DNA of 51,389 nt from Noviherbaspirillum aridicola (GCF_019656455.1 NZ_BPMK01000024.1:1-51389), one strand, 5' to 3'; positions 17,114-30,888 are shown, counted from the first letter of the stretch. The notes: a model not told the origin generated them from the letters alone. A program made the numbers and translations.

Positions 17114-17464
17114 TCAGTCGTTTCGCTCTCCCCCGTCGCCGCCGATGTATCTCGGGTCGGGGCCCACGTAGGCGATCACCGGATGCGGCAGCACGCCGGG
17201 CGGCGCCACGCGCGACAGGTCGAATGAACTGACCGTGGCGGCCACATTGAACGCCCATCCGAATTCGCGCCCGCCCGACACGAACCTGACCGCTTCACCG
17301 CCGTTGACGTTGACCCACCTCGTGTCCGGGTTCAGCACGATGGTCTTTTCGGCGGCCGCCGAGGGTATCGGGTGGCCGAGCAGGGACACCGGGTAATCCG
17401 ACGCGCGGTGGGCACAGCCGGCGCTCAGGACAGCGACAAGCAGGGAAATGTGCAGGGATTTCAT
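17114..17464 (-). CDS. CzcE-like putative lipoprotein
   Basis: A 116-residue exported protein. The signal sequence ends in a lipobox LSAGC (Cys17), predicting a lipid-anchored protein. The mature part has TRWVNVNGGEAVRFV, GWAFNV and SSFDLSRVAPPGVL, the pattern of the CzcE family of periplasmic heavy-metal-resistance proteins. CzcE itself binds copper, but it is not a lipoprotein and lies in a czc cluster; here no efflux or two-component metal genes are adjacent. GGAG sits 6 nt before the ATG. A metal-related role is inferred from the family only. Confidence 0.7.
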   Translation of the reverse strand: MKSLHISLLVAVLSAGCAHRASDYPVSLLGHPIPSAAAEKTIVLNPDTRWVNVNGGEAVRFVSGGREFGWAFNVAATVSSFDLSRVAPPGVLPHPVIAYVGPDPRYIGGDGGERND

Positions 17465-17535
17465 GACGCGCTCCGGGGACTTGTGGAGGCTTCGACAGCG
17501 CGGCTTTTCGGGCGGTTCTGGGAAGGCGGCGCGGA

Positions 17536-18822
17536 TTACTGCTTGCCGGCGTCCTCGTCGAGTTTTTTCAGATACGCGAGTTTCTCGGCGATCTTGATTT
17601 CCAGGCCCCTCGGCACCGGCTGGTACCAGCGCGGCTCCCGCATGCCTTCCGGCAGGTAGTTCTCCCCCGCCGCATAGGCATTCGGCTCGTCGTGCGCGTA
17701 GCGGTACAGCTTGCCGTAGCCGAGTTCCTTCATCAGCTTGGTGGGTGCGTTGCGCAGGTGCTCGGGCACCGGGCGCGTCTTGTCCTTGGCGACGAAGGCA
17801 CGCGCGGCGTTATAGGCGTTGTAGACGGCGTTGGACTTGGCGGCGCAGCTCAGGTAGACCACCGCTTCGGCGAGCGCGAGTTCGCCCTCGGGCGAGCCGA
17901 GCCGCTCGTAGACATCGGCGGCGTCCAGCGCGATGCGCAGGGAGCGCGGATCGGCGAGTCCGATGTCCTCCACCGCCATGCGGATGATGCGGCGCGCGAG
18001 ATAGCGCGGGTCGGCGCCGCCGTCGAGCATGCGCACGAACCAGTACAGCGCGGCGTCGGGACTGGAGCCGCGCACCGACTTGTGCAGGGCCGAGATCTGG
18101 TCGTAAAAGGCGTCGCCGCCCTTGTCGAAGCGGCGCAGGTTTTCCGCCAGGGCGGTGGCGAGCAGCGCCTCGTCGACCATCTCGCTCTGCGCGGCCTGGG
18201 CGGCGCGGGCGACGATTTCGAGATTGTTGAGCAGCTTGCGGCCGTCGCCGTCGGCGCTGGCGATCAGAGTCGCCCTGGCCTCGGGGGTGAAGTCGAGGCC
18301 GTCCAGCTCCTGGATGCAGGCGCGGTCGACCAGCTCGCCCAGGTCCTCCTCCGACAACGACTTGAGCACATAGACGGCGGCGCGCGACAGCAGCGCGCCG
18401 TTGACTTCGAAGGAGGGGTTTTCGGTGGTGGCGCCGATGAAGGTGAACAAACCACTTTCCACATGCGGCAGAAAGGCGTCCTGCTGGCTCTTGTTGAAGC
18501 GGTGCACTTCGTCGACGAACAGGATGGTGCGGCGTCCGGAATTGGCCTGGACCACCTGGGCCCGTTCGACCGCCTCGCGGATATCCTTGACGCCGGACAG
18601 GACCGCGGACAGCGCGATGAATTCCGCATTGAAGCTGTCCGCCATCAGACGCGCCAGCGTGGTCTTGCCCACGCCCGGCGGCCCCCAGAGGATCATGGAG
18701 TGCGGCTCGCCCGACTCGAACGCCACCCGCAGCGGCTTGCCCTCGCCCAGCAGGTGCTGCTGGCCGATGACGTCGTCGAGGTGTTGCGGGCGCAGCCTTT
18801 CGGCGAGGGGTATGTTTGCCAT
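17536..18822 (-). CDS. rarA: Replication-associated recombination protein RarA (MgsA)
   Basis: A 428-residue AAA+ ATPase of the RarA/MgsA/WRNIP1 family, which acts at stalled replication forks. The N terminus is PLAERLRPQHLDDVIGQQHLL, followed by Walker A GPPGVGKT (47-54) and Walker B ILFVDEVHRFNKSQQDAFLP. The sensor block GATTENPSFEVNGALLSRA and the C-terminal tetramerisation region with RGSSPDAALYWFVRML follow. Length is normal. Its start lies 58 bp after the lolA stop, the usual lolA-rarA order of betaproteobacteria, often followed by serS as here. Confidence 0.95.
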   Translation of the reverse strand: MANIPLAERLRPQHLDDVIGQQHLLGEGKPLRVAFESGEPHSMILWGPPGVGKTTLARLMADSFNAEFIALSAVLSGVKDIREAVERAQVVQANSGRRTILFVDEVHRFNKSQQDAFLPHVESGLFTFIGATTENPSFEVNGALLSRAAVYVLKSLSEEDLGELVDRACIQELDGLDFTPEARATLIASADGDGRKLLNNLEIVARAAQAAQSEMVDEALLATALAENLRRFDKGGDAFYDQISALHKSVRGSSPDAALYWFVRMLDGGADPRYLARRIIRMAVEDIGLADPRSLRIALDAADVYERLGSPEGELALAEAVVYLSCAAKSNAVYNAYNAARAFVAKDKTRPVPEHLRNAPTKLMKELGYGKLYRYAHDEPNAYAAGENYLPEGMREPRWYQPVPRGLEIKIAEKLAYLKKLDEDAGKQ

Positions 18823-18880
18823 GATGTCGTCGGGGGTGGTCCCGTTATTCTTGTGAAGGCGGCGATGCCCGCTGCGAAGC

Positions 18881-19522
18881 CTACTGCTGGAAGACGTCGG
18901 CGCCCTTGGGCACGGTGAAGCGGAACTGGCCCGCCGGCAGGTTCGGGTTCTTTTCGAAGCGGGTGAAGCTCAGCTGCGTGACCTGGCCGAAGGCGTCGCG
19001 CAATTCCATCGCCTGCGGCAGGCCGTCCTTGAGGCCGATCGCGATGCGCTCGAAGGTCGTGTCCCGGGACCTGGGCGTGGCTTCCAGCCATTCGAGTCCG
19101 TCGCGGCTGCCGGCTTCCTTCAGGCTGAAATTCTTTTCGAGGTCGTTGCTGCCGAAGAGGATGGCGGCCGGGGAGGAGCCGAGCGCATCGCCGAGCGGCT
19201 TGACCGTCACCTGGTTCAGGTCCTTGTCGTAGATGTAGAGCTTTTCGCCGTCGGCCTGCAGCAGCTGGTCATACGGCTTCTGGTAGGTCCAGATGAACTT
19301 GCCGGGACGGGCGAACATGAAGCTGCCGCTGGAAACGCCGGCCGGCTTCTGCGCGCCGTCGACCGTCTTGATCTGGCGCTGCGTGAATTCGCCCTTTGCC
19401 GACTTGGCGGTGGCGACGAAGGATTTGAACTGATCGAGCGCCGCGGCGCCGGCGAGCCCGGGCAGGGCCGCGAACAGGACCGGCAGCAGCAGCTTGCGCA
19501 AACGGTGAGAGGCCAGAATCAA
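18881..19522 (-). CDS. lolA: Outer-membrane lipoprotein carrier protein LolA
   Basis: A 213-residue periplasmic chaperone that shuttles lipoproteins from LolCDE to LolB. The signal peptide ends near ALPGLAGA (about residue 26). [28 protein letters not shown] and [12 protein letters not shown] are LolA landmarks. The start is TTG at 19522: AGGGA lies about 6 nt upstream and overlaps the ftsK stop, and no ATG or GTG precedes the signal peptide. It follows ftsK by 9 bp, so the two are probably translated from one message. Confidence 0.93.
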   Translation of the reverse strand: MILASHRLRKLLLPVLFAALPGLAGAAALDQFKSFVATAKSAKGEFTQRQIKTVDGAQKPAGVSSGSFMFARPGKFIWTYQKPYDQLLQADGEKLYIYDKDLNQVTVKPLGDALGSSPAAILFGSNDLEKNFSLKEAGSRDGLEWLEATPRSRDTTFERIAIGLKDGLPQAMELRDAFGQVTQLSFTRFEKNPNLPAGQFRFTVPKGADVFQQ

Positions 19523-19531
19523 ATTGTTTCC

Positions 19532-21868
<2,337 letters not shown>

Positions 21869-21948
21869 AAGGCTTGGGACATGCGGCGGGACGCCGGGGG
21901 AGGCTCGACCGGGATCGGACACGGTCCGGCCCGGGAACGGGTTTCGTC

Positions 21949-21954
21949 TATAAT
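21949..21954 (+). promoter_or_regulatory. Probable -10 of the trxB promoter
   Basis: A perfect TATAAT in the divergent ftsK-trxB gap. It would give trxB a leader of about 125 nt. No good -35 is visible 16-18 bp upstream. Confidence 0.45.
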
Positions 21955-21994
21955 CTTACCCAGTTTTTCGGATGCAATATCGGTGCGCCATTGA

Positions 21995-23044
<1,050 letters not shown>

Positions 23045-23096
23045 CCGGCGTCGCGGTCGGCGGCGGCGGATGCCGCCGCTGTGCAAGGAGTTGATC

Positions 23097-23744
23097 ATGT
23101 CCGGTCCGATCAAGGACTTCGCCGCGCTCAAGCAATTGCGCGCGCAAATCAAGGCCACCGAAGAAGCCCGCAAGGCGGCCGAAGCGGAGCGCCTGCGGCG
23201 CGAACAGGAAAGCCGGCGCGACGTCGAGCTGTTCAGGCGCAGCATCGGCAATGTCGCGCCGCTGGCCCCGCCCGACAAGGCGCATGCCGCGCCGCCCCCG
23301 CCCGCGCCGCTGCCGCGCCAGCGCATGGCCGACGAACAGGCGGCGCTGCAGGAATCGCTGTCGGATGAATTCAATGTCGACACCCTGCTCGAATCCGACG
23401 AGGCGCTGAGCTACGCGCGCGAGGGCATCGGGCCGGACACGGTGCGCAAGCTGCGCCGCGGCCACTGGGTGATCCAGGAACAGCTCGACCTGCACGGCAT
23501 GCGCCGCGAGCAGGCGCGCGAGGCGCTCGGCGAATTCCTGCGCCAGGCGGTCCGGCGCGGCATCCGCTGCGTGCGCGTCATCCACGGCAAGGGCCTCGGC
23601 TCGGTCAACAAGGAACCCGTCCTCAAGAGCAAGGTGCGCAGCTGGCTGGTACAGAAGGAAGAAGTCATCGCCTTTTGCCAGGCGCGCGCCGCGGACGGCG
23701 GCGCCGGCGCCCTGGTGGTGCTGCTGCGTGCATCGGGCGGCTGA
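23097..23744 (+). CDS. Smr-domain protein
   Basis: A 215-residue protein with a C-terminal Smr (small MutS-related) domain. LDLHGM at 130-135 and VIHGKGLGS at 161-169 are the domain's two signatures; Smr domains are often nucleases. The N-terminal 45 residues form a charged coiled coil, followed by a Pro/Ala-rich linker. Start ATG at 23097 has AAGGAG 6 nt upstream; the longer open frame into trxB is shadow. It is on the trxB strand with a 52-bp gap. The role (RNA or DNA cleavage) is inferred from the family. Confidence 0.9.
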   Translation: MSGPIKDFAALKQLRAQIKATEEARKAAEAERLRREQESRRDVELFRRSIGNVAPLAPPDKAHAAPPPPAPLPRQRMADEQAALQESLSDEFNVDTLLESDEALSYAREGIGPDTVRKLRRGHWVIQEQLDLHGMRREQAREALGEFLRQAVRRGIRCVRVIHGKGLGSVNKEPVLKSKVRSWLVQKEEVIAFCQARAADGGAGALVVLLRASGG

Positions 23745-23801
23745 TTCCGCGCGCCGGCGCGCGCCGCGTACAATGCGGAAAAGAACAATTCCGCCTGGCG
23801 C

Positions 23802-24404
23802 ATGTCCCTGATCAAATTCCTCGAAATACTCGCCATTCTCGCCGGCGCCTTCTCCGGCTTCGCCGAGGCGCGCAGAAAAAGAATGGACGTGGTCGGGATC
23901 TTCACCGTCGCCTTCATCACCGCCTTCGGCGGCGGCACCCTGCGCGATATCCTGCTCGACGAGCGCCCCTTGTTCTGGGTCGCGCACCAGGAATACGCGA
24001 TCCTGATTTTTCTGCTGGCGCTGGTGGCCGCGCCCGCGATCGCGATGATGCGCAAGCTGATCTCGGAACGCCTGGTGGTGGTGGCGGACGCGCTGGGGCT
24101 CGGGCTGTTTTCGATCGTCGGCGTGTCGCAAGCGCTGGAGGCCGGCATGCCGATCTTCATCGCCTCGATGATGGGCGTGATCACGGGGATCTTCGGCGGC
24201 GTGCTGCGCGACATCGTGTGCAACGAGATTCCGATGGTGCTGCGCGACGGCCGGCCCTATGCGATCTGTTCATTCGCCGGCTGCTGGATGTACCTGCTGA
24301 TGACCAAGGCAGGCATCCCGGGGGATTTTTCGCTGTGGACGAGTGCCCTGGCGATCAGCCTGTTCCGGCTGGTCACCTGGCACAGGGGTGTCCGGATCGA
24401 CTGA
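23802..24404 (+). CDS. TRIC-family (UPF0126) membrane protein
   Basis: A 200-residue integral membrane protein with about seven hydrophobic segments in two similar halves. Each half has a GGxxRD motif: GGGTLRDILL and GGVLRDIVCNE. This is the mark of the TRIC/UPF0126 family, related to trimeric intracellular cation channels; prokaryotic members form potassium-permeable trimers. The bacterial physiological role is not known. It is convergent with glnB, and its stop lies inside the hairpin at 24390-24411. Confidence 0.88.
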   Translation: MSLIKFLEILAILAGAFSGFAEARRKRMDVVGIFTVAFITAFGGGTLRDILLDERPLFWVAHQEYAILIFLLALVAAPAIAMMRKLISERLVVVADALGLGLFSIVGVSQALEAGMPIFIASMMGVITGIFGGVLRDIVCNEIPMVLRDGRPYAICSFAGCWMYLLMTKAGIPGDFSLWTSALAISLFRLVTWHRGVRID

Positions 24405-24411
24405 TCCGGAC
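24390..24411. terminator. Perfect hairpin at convergent gene ends
   Basis: GTCCGGATC-GACT-GATCCGGAC: a perfect 9-bp stem and 4-nt loop that contains the TRIC-gene stop codon and ends 6 bp before the glnB stop. No T-tract follows on either strand. Its position suggests a bidirectional terminator or 3'-end stabiliser. Confidence 0.5.
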
Positions 24412-24417
24412 GAGGGT

Positions 24418-24780
<363 letters not shown>

Positions 24781-24889
24781 TCAAAACCTGCTGGCGCGAA
24801 CCTGATTGCCCGGGCCGGATGCCGCTACGATAACCCGCGGCAATGATCTCGGCAATGGCGGATGCGCCGGTCCCGCTTCAGTCGGGAAT

Positions 24890-26938
24890 TCAGTCGGGAA
24901 TATTCTTCATATCCTCCATCCAGACCACCGATTCGGAATCGCTCGGCGCGCGCCAGTCGCCGCGCGGCGACAGCGAACCGCCGGAACCGACCTTGGGCGC
25001 GTTCGGGATGGCGGAGCGCTTGAACTGGCTGGTCTTGAAGAATCGGTGCAGGAAGATGCCGAGATTGCGCTTGATCGCGGCCAGGTCGTATTCGTTGCGC
25101 GCCACGTGCGCCTCCTCCGGCCAGCGGCCGGCTTCCCGGTCGCGCCAGGCGGCATGCGCGAGGAAGGCCACCTTGGCCGGCGAGAAACCGAAGCGCAGCG
25201 TGTAGTACAGGTTGAAATCCTGCAGCTCGTAGGGGCCGATCGCGCTCTCCGTCTTCTGCTCCGGCTGATTGTCCGACTTGCCGGGCACGAGTTCGGGGCT
25301 GATGTCGGTGTCGAGCACCGCCAGCAGCACCTCGGAACCGGTACTGCCGATCTGGCCGGTTTCCGCCACCCAGCGCACGAGATGGCTGATCAGCGTCTTC
25401 GGCACGCTGGCGTTCACGCTGTAATGGGACATGTGGTCGCCCACGCCGTAGGTGCACCAGCCGAGTGCGAGTTCGGACAGGTCGCCGGTGCCGATCACGA
25501 TGCCGTTGTGCAGGTTGGCGAGGCGGAACAGATGGCTGGTGCGCTCGCCGGCCTGCACATTCTCGAACGTGACGTCGTATTTCTCCTCGCCCTGGCCGTA
25601 GGGATGGCCGATGTCCTTGAGCATCTGCAGGCAGCTCGGCCGGATGTCGATCTCGCTCGCCGAGCAGCCGATCACGTCCATCAGCTGGCGCGCCTGCTGC
25701 AGGGTGCGGCCGCTGGTGGCGAAGCCGGGCATGGTGATGCCGATGATATTCGTGCGTGGCAGGCCGAGCCGGTCCATCGCTGCGGCGCAGACCAGCAGCG
25801 CATGGGTGGAATCGAGGCCGCCGGAGACGCCGATGATGACCTTGTCCATGCCGGTGGCCGACAGGCGCTGCGACAGCGCCTGCACCTGGATGTTGTAGAC
25901 CTCGCTGCAGCGCTCGTCGCGGCGGCGGCGGTCGGACGGAACATACGGGAAGCGCTCGACGTTGCGCCGCAGGGGCAGCCTGTCCGCGCGCGGCAGGTCG
26001 AGCGGAAATTCGACGCAGCGAAAGCGCGCCAGCTCCTGCGCGTGGCGGCGCACCGAGTGGCCGAAGGTGGTATTGCGCATGCGCTCGTGCGACAGGCGGC
26101 CGAGGTCGACATCGGCGCAGATGAGATGCGAATCGGTGAGGAATCGGCCCGACTCGGCGAGCAGCTCGCCGTTCTCGCAGATCAGCGACTGGCCGTCCCA
26201 GGCCATGTCGGTGGTCGACTCGCCCTGCCCCGCCGAGGAATACAGATAGGCCGACAGGCAGCGCGCGGACTGCTGGCTCACCAGCTGGTGGCGGTAGCCG
26301 GACTTGCCGACCACGATATTGGACGCCGACAGGTTGAGCAGCACGGTGGCGCCCGCCAGGCAGGCATAGGACGAGGGCGGAATCGGCGCCCACAGGTCTT
26401 CGCAGATCTCGACATGGAATCGCAGCAGGGGCAGGTTGGCGACCTGGAACAGCAGGTGCGGGCCGAACGGCACCTGCTGGCCGAGCAGCGTGATCTCGCC
26501 GCAGACGGCGCTGTCGGCGGGATTGAACTGGCGCCCCTCGTAGAACTCGCCGTAGTTGGGCAGATAGGTCTTGGGCACCACGCCCTGGATGCGGCCGCCG
26601 GCGACCACCGCCGCGCAGTTGTACAGCTTGTGCTCGACCCGCAGCGGCAGGCCGACAATCATCGCCAGCGGCAGTTTTTCCGAGGCGGCGACGATGGTGC
26701 CGAGCGCTTCGGTGCAGGCCTGCAGCAGCGCGCCCTGGTGGAACAGGTCGTCGCAGGTGTAGGCCGACAGGCCCAGCTCGGGGAACAGCAACAGGGCGAC
26801 GCCGCTTTTCGCGGCATCCTCGGCCAGCGCCAGCGTCTGGCGCGCATTGAAGACGGGATCGGCGACGCGGATGCGCGGCACGCCCACCGCGACCCTGGCA
26901 AAGTCGTGGGAATAGATATTGAAGAAATTCTTGCTCAT
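24890..26938 (-). CDS. nadE: Glutamine-dependent NAD+ synthetase
   Basis: A 682-residue fused enzyme that converts nicotinic acid adenine dinucleotide to NAD+ using glutamine. The N-terminal nitrilase-type glutaminase has the triad E54 (FPELGLSAY), K123 ([18 protein letters not shown]) and C179 (HVEICEDLW). The C-terminal synthetase has the ATP pyrophosphatase P-loop SGGLDST at 372-378. The length and long C-terminal arm are those of the NadE2-Gln type. Near the stop, the 12-mer TTCAGTCGGGAA is directly repeated (24877-24901 region). It precedes glnB on the same strand, so a joint transcript is likely. Confidence 0.95.
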   Translation of the reverse strand: MSKNFFNIYSHDFARVAVGVPRIRVADPVFNARQTLALAEDAAKSGVALLLFPELGLSAYTCDDLFHQGALLQACTEALGTIVAASEKLPLAMIVGLPLRVEHKLYNCAAVVAGGRIQGVVPKTYLPNYGEFYEGRQFNPADSAVCGEITLLGQQVPFGPHLLFQVANLPLLRFHVEICEDLWAPIPPSSYACLAGATVLLNLSASNIVVGKSGYRHQLVSQQSARCLSAYLYSSAGQGESTTDMAWDGQSLICENGELLAESGRFLTDSHLICADVDLGRLSHERMRNTTFGHSVRRHAQELARFRCVEFPLDLPRADRLPLRRNVERFPYVPSDRRRRDERCSEVYNIQVQALSQRLSATGMDKVIIGVSGGLDSTHALLVCAAAMDRLGLPRTNIIGITMPGFATSGRTLQQARQLMDVIGCSASEIDIRPSCLQMLKDIGHPYGQGEEKYDVTFENVQAGERTSHLFRLANLHNGIVIGTGDLSELALGWCTYGVGDHMSHYSVNASVPKTLISHLVRWVAETGQIGSTGSEVLLAVLDTDISPELVPGKSDNQPEQKTESAIGPYELQDFNLYYTLRFGFSPAKVAFLAHAAWRDREAGRWPEEAHVARNEYDLAAIKRNLGIFLHRFFKTSQFKRSAIPNAPKVGSGGSLSPRGDWRAPSDSESVVWMEDMKNIPD

Positions 26939-27053
26939 GTCTGCTTGTCTCCGACGAATCCGCGGGCGGCAAGTGGATGCAGGCCCGGGTTGGCGAACTT
27001 GCGTAGAATGAAGCAGTACTGCCCGGAGAGCCGTACTGACTGGATTGACAAAA

Positions 27054-28184
27054 GTGAATTATCGCACGCGAATCGTTTCTTCCCTTTCCGCCATCGCCGA
27101 ACAATGGGATGCGCTTGTCGCGGCGCAAAGCGAAACCAGTCCCTTCCTGCTGTCGGCCTTCCTGGATGCCCTGCACGAGAGCGGCAGCGCGGCCCCGCGC
27201 GCGGGCTGGCAGGCCCAGTACCTGACGCTCTGGCGGGACGACACCCTGGCGGCGGCGCTGCCGCTGTACGTGAAGGCCCATTCCTACGGCGAGTACGTGT
27301 TCGACTGGGCGTGGGCCGACGCCTACCGCCGCAACGGCCTCGACTATTACCCCAAGCTGCTGGCCGCGATTCCGTTCACGCCCGTGCCCGGCAGCCGCCT
27401 GCTGGCACGCGACGCCGGGGCCGAAGCCGCGCTGATCGCCGCCCTGTGCGAACTGCAGCGGGAGAACGGCCTGTCCTCGACCCACATCCTGTTTCCGCCG
27501 GAGGATCAGGCGCGGCGCCTGGAAGCGGCCGGATTCATGCTGCGCAACGGGGTGCAGTTTCACTGGCTCAATCGCGGCTATGCCGACTTCGACGGTTTCC
27601 TCGACACGTTGGAGCGCAAGAAGCGCAAGAACATCCGCGCGGAGCGGCGCAAGGTCGCCGAAGCCGGCATCGGCTTCAGGCATGTCGCCGGCGGCGAGGC
27701 GAGCGAGGCCGACTGGCGCTTCTTCAAGCGCTGCTACGACCATACCTATGCCGCGCATTATTCGACGCCCTATCTGAATCTCGATTTCTTTCTGCGCGTC
27801 GGCCGTGACATGCCGCGGCATCTGCGGCTGATCATCGCGGAACGCGAGGGACGCCCGATCGCCGCCTCGCTCGTGGTGCACGATGAACAGGCGCTGTATG
27901 GCCGCTACTGGGGTGCGATCGAAGACGTGCCCTGCCTGCATTTCGAGACCGCCTACTACCAGCCGCTGGAATTCTGCATCGCCCGCGGCATACAGCGTTT
28001 CGAGGGCGGCGCGCAGGGCGAGCACAAGATGGCGCGCGGCTTCCTGCCCGTGAAGACCTGGTCCGCCCACTGGCTCGCCCATCCCGGCTTCGCCGACGCG
28101 GTGGAGCGCTTCCTCGAGCAGGAATCGGGCGGCATCGCCGCGTATATCGACGAACTGCGCGAGCATGATCCGTTCCGCGCCTGA
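27054..28184 (+). CDS. FemAB-like / GNAT acyltransferase (DUF482)
   Basis: A 376-residue protein of the DUF482 family, two GNAT-like lobes related to FemAB peptidyltransferases. Landmarks are EQWDALV with [39 protein letters not shown], and [12 protein letters not shown]. The last part has [17 protein letters not shown]. Substrate unknown. The start is uncertain: GTG at 27054 gives the family-like [11 protein letters not shown] and a GGA 9 nt upstream, while TTG at 27045 is also in frame. It diverges from nadE with 115 bp between, and the kinase follows 42 bp downstream. Confidence 0.85.
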   Translation: MNYRTRIVSSLSAIAEQWDALVAAQSETSPFLLSAFLDALHESGSAAPRAGWQAQYLTLWRDDTLAAALPLYVKAHSYGEYVFDWAWADAYRRNGLDYYPKLLAAIPFTPVPGSRLLARDAGAEAALIAALCELQRENGLSSTHILFPPEDQARRLEAAGFMLRNGVQFHWLNRGYADFDGFLDTLERKKRKNIRAERRKVAEAGIGFRHVAGGEASEADWRFFKRCYDHTYAAHYSTPYLNLDFFLRVGRDMPRHLRLIIAEREGRPIAASLVVHDEQALYGRYWGAIEDVPCLHFETAYYQPLEFCIARGIQRFEGGAQGEHKMARGFLPVKTWSAHWLAHPGFADAVERFLEQESGGIAAYIDELREHDPFRA

Positions 28185-28226
28185 TCGTCTTGCCAAATAC
28201 GACACTTGCGGGCATGCTGTCGGGCC

Positions 28227-29276
28227 ATGAGCGCCACCGCCTCCTCCCGCAGCCACTACAGCGAACCGCACCGCATCGGCCGGTTCAGCATCGCCCACGA
28301 GCTCGGACGCGGGACCACCGGCTGTGTCTACCTCGGGCATGACACGGTGGTCGGACGGGACGTCGCGATCAAGACCGCCAATCCCCGGCTGTCCGGGAGC
28401 GACAAGGCGCGCTGCGAGCGCCAGCTGATCAACGAGGCGCGCATCGCCGGGCGCCTCTCCCATCCCAACATCGTCACCATCTATGACGCGTCCAGCGAAG
28501 GCGGCGTGACCTATGTGGCGATGGAGTATCTGCAGGGGCATACCCTCGCCCGCCTGCTCGACGGCGGCCGCCGCTATCCCGCGCATGAAGCCGCGTCGAT
28601 CGGGTGGCGCATCGCCGGCGCGCTCGAACACGCGCACCGGCGCGGCGTCGTCCACCGCGACCTCAAGCCCGCCAACATCTACATGGTCAACGACCTGCAG
28701 CCCAAGCTGATCGATTTCGGCATCGCGCGCGGCCCCAACCGTCTGCCCGACGACGAGGTGCGGCCGGACGAGGTGGTCACGCTGATGGCCGGGGAACAGC
28801 TGCTCGGCACGCCGAACTACATGTCGCCGGAGCAGGCGCGCGGCGAGCCGGTGGACGCGCGTACCGACATCTATTCGCTCGGCGCGGTGATGTATGAAAT
28901 GCTCACCGGCTGCAAGCCCTTCCAGGCGCAAAGCGCGGACAAGCTGCTGCAGCAGATCGCCTACAAGGCGCCGCGGGCGCCGCATGAAGTGAACCCGGAA
29001 GTGCCGATGTCGCTGTCGCGCGTGGTGCTGCAGGCCATGAGCAAGCGGCCGGAGAAGCGTTACCAGAGCGCGGAGCGCATGGCGCTCGACATCCGCCGCT
29101 ACCTGCTCAAGGAGCGTCGCGCGCGGCGCCGGCTGAACCTGGCGGTGGATGCCGCGGTGCAGGCGGCCGAGCGCGACGAGGACACGCGCGCGCCGGATCG
29201 CCGCCTGCTCCTGGCCGGGCTCGCCGCCGCCGCCGTGCTGCTGGCCGCAGCGGCCGCCGTGCTGAAGTTCGGCTGA
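28227..29276 (+). CDS. Membrane-anchored Ser/Thr protein kinase
   Basis: A 349-residue Hanks-type kinase. The glycine loop GRGTTGCVYLG (27-37), VAIK with Lys49, the catalytic loop HRDLKPAN (143-150, Asp145), DFG at 163-165 and the TPNYMSPEQ activation segment are all intact, so it should be active. A single membrane helix at about 325-345 ends the protein, leaving almost no extracytoplasmic part; it therefore lacks the PASTA-type sensor of PknB. The start is the ATG at 28227 (MSATASSRSH); the 7-codon extension has no support. It converges on the HDOD gene, with 10 bp between the stops. Confidence 0.92.
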   Translation: MSATASSRSHYSEPHRIGRFSIAHELGRGTTGCVYLGHDTVVGRDVAIKTANPRLSGSDKARCERQLINEARIAGRLSHPNIVTIYDASSEGGVTYVAMEYLQGHTLARLLDGGRRYPAHEAASIGWRIAGALEHAHRRGVVHRDLKPANIYMVNDLQPKLIDFGIARGPNRLPDDEVRPDEVVTLMAGEQLLGTPNYMSPEQARGEPVDARTDIYSLGAVMYEMLTGCKPFQAQSADKLLQQIAYKAPRAPHEVNPEVPMSLSRVVLQAMSKRPEKRYQSAERMALDIRRYLLKERRARRRLNLAVDAAVQAAERDEDTRAPDRRLLLAGLAAAAVLLAAAAAVLKFG

Positions 29277-29286
29277 ACGGCCCCGC

Positions 29287-30888
29287 TCAGCGCGGCTGCA
29301 CCGCCGCCAGCACCTGCCCCTTGAGCGTCTTGATCAATGCCGTCTCGTCGTGCGGCACCCCCTCGGGCGCCGGCTGCACCCGGTCGGCGTAGAAGAAGCC
29401 GAGCTGCCGCTTCTGCACCACCAGCGGCAGGACGATGAAGCTGCGCGCGTCGGGCAGCAGCGCGCGGTGCCAGGCCGGCAGCAGATCGCGGATCTTCGGC
29501 ACGCCGGCGTCGGAAATCATCAGGTCGGCATCGTTTTCCAGCGCCAGCAGGAACAGGTCGCGCGACGACGAGGCGGGAAAGGCGAATTTCGCCTGCCGCT
29601 CGGCGGCCTGCTCGCCGATGGCGATGCGGGCGCGGAAGCCCTGGTTCTGCGGATCCTTCAGGCAGACCGTGGCGAAACGGAAGCCGAGGCCGCTGTACAG
29701 CGTCTCCAGCACCAGCAGCATCAGGTCGTTCACCTTGCAGCGGCCCGAGGCCATCATCTGCGTCACGTCCTGCACGCCGGCCAGCAGGCGGTCGCGGGCG
29801 TTGATCGGCTTGCCGCTCGCATGGCGCGGCACGTCGTCGGGCGACGGCTCCTGGTCCGCCCCGCCCAGCAGCAGTTCGCCCGGCAGCCCGGAAGCGCGCG
29901 CGGCGTCGTCCGCCGCCTGGGCGTGCGGCTCGCGCTCGACGTGCTCATCATTGAGCGCCAGGTCGACATTGGTGGCCAGGTTGCGGGTTTCCTCGGCGAC
30001 GTCGGCGAACATCTCGCTCATGCGGGCATGATCCAGGCCGAGCGCGCCGCCGAAGCGGGTCAGCACCGCGCGCGCGGCGGCCTCCTGTCCCTGCTCGCCG
30101 TGCTGCGGAATCAGCCGGGCGGCGGCGGCGCTGAAGGCGGCGACCTGCTGCATCCATTCCTGGCGCCCCTTCGGCGGCTTGAGCACGCCGGGCGGCGGCG
30201 AGGCCAGCGCGGAGACGATGGTCTCCGGCATGTTCCACTCGCGCAGCACCGCTTCGGCCAGCAGTTCGAAACTGCAGCCGAGCACCTCGATCGAAGCCTG
30301 GGCGGGCGTATGGTCGCCGGCTTCCGCCAGCGCGCTGATGCGGTTGTAGCTGTGCGGATCGTGCGCGGCGACCAGCACCCGGCCGATGTTCTTGAAGAGC
30401 GCCGCGATGGCGGCCTCTTCCGCGTCCTTGAACTGGCTGCGGCGCGCCATCTCGCGCCCGACGATGCTGGCGCACAGTGCCTGGTTGAGTTCGTTGTACA
30501 CCGCTTTCGCATGGCGGCCGGCGAGCCCGTCGACCAGGATCATCGCCAGCGCCGCGGTCTTGACCGTCTCGAAACCGAGAATGAAGATCGCCTTGGAGAC
30601 CGTGGTCACCGGCGTGCCCGACGCGGTGCGGTAGGTGACGGTATTGGCGAGGCGCAGTACCTTCTGCGTCAGGGCCACGTCGGACAGGATGAAGCGGGCG
30701 AGACTGCGGACCGCCTCGTCGTCCGAGGACGTCATCTGAACGACGCGGGAAACGGCGCCGCCAAGCGCGGGCAGGTCAGCCTCGGAACTGATCTTCTGCA
30801 GCAGACGGTCGCGCGCGATGCGGGCGGCTTCGTCGGCCGGTGTCCGGGCTCCGGCGGGACTGGCTGGCCCGGCATGTTGTGAAACCAC
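29287..30888 (-). CDS. HDOD-domain protein with C-terminal GAF-like domain
   Basis: A 533-residue signalling protein. The N-terminal HDOD domain (about 30-240) shows LPALGGAVSRVVQMTSSDD, LARFILSDVALTQKVLRLAN and AIFILGFETVKTAAL; it lacks the metal-binding HD residues, as is usual for HDOD. The C-terminal part (about 350-525) looks GAF-like (DLMLLVLETLYSGLGFRFATVCL, SFIVLPLVVQKRQLGFFYAD). The start is GTG at 30888, with GAGGAG about 9 nt upstream; an open frame reaching 31113 overlaps the PepSY gene and has no family similarity. It faces a Ser/Thr kinase. HDOD proteins often act as adaptors in c-di-GMP or kinase signalling; a link is inference. Confidence 0.85.
   Translation of the reverse strand: MVSQHAGPASPAGARTPADEAARIARDRLLQKISSEADLPALGGAVSRVVQMTSSDDEAVRSLARFILSDVALTQKVLRLANTVTYRTASGTPVTTVSKAIFILGFETVKTAALAMILVDGLAGRHAKAVYNELNQALCASIVGREMARRSQFKDAEEAAIAALFKNIGRVLVAAHDPHSYNRISALAEAGDHTPAQASIEVLGCSFELLAEAVLREWNMPETIVSALASPPPGVLKPPKGRQEWMQQVAAFSAAAARLIPQHGEQGQEAAARAVLTRFGGALGLDHARMSEMFADVAEETRNLATNVDLALNDEHVEREPHAQAADDAARASGLPGELLLGGADQEPSPDDVPRHASGKPINARDRLLAGVQDVTQMMASGRCKVNDLMLLVLETLYSGLGFRFATVCLKDPQNQGFRARIAIGEQAAERQAKFAFPASSSRDLFLLALENDADLMISDAGVPKIRDLLPAWHRALLPDARSFIVLPLVVQKRQLGFFYADRVQPAPEGVPHDETALIKTLKGQVLAAVQPR

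Noticed and set aside
24825-28985. 1386-codon minus-strand open frame
   Set aside because: Crosses antisense or off-frame through nadE, the FemAB-like gene and the kinase; compositional artefact.
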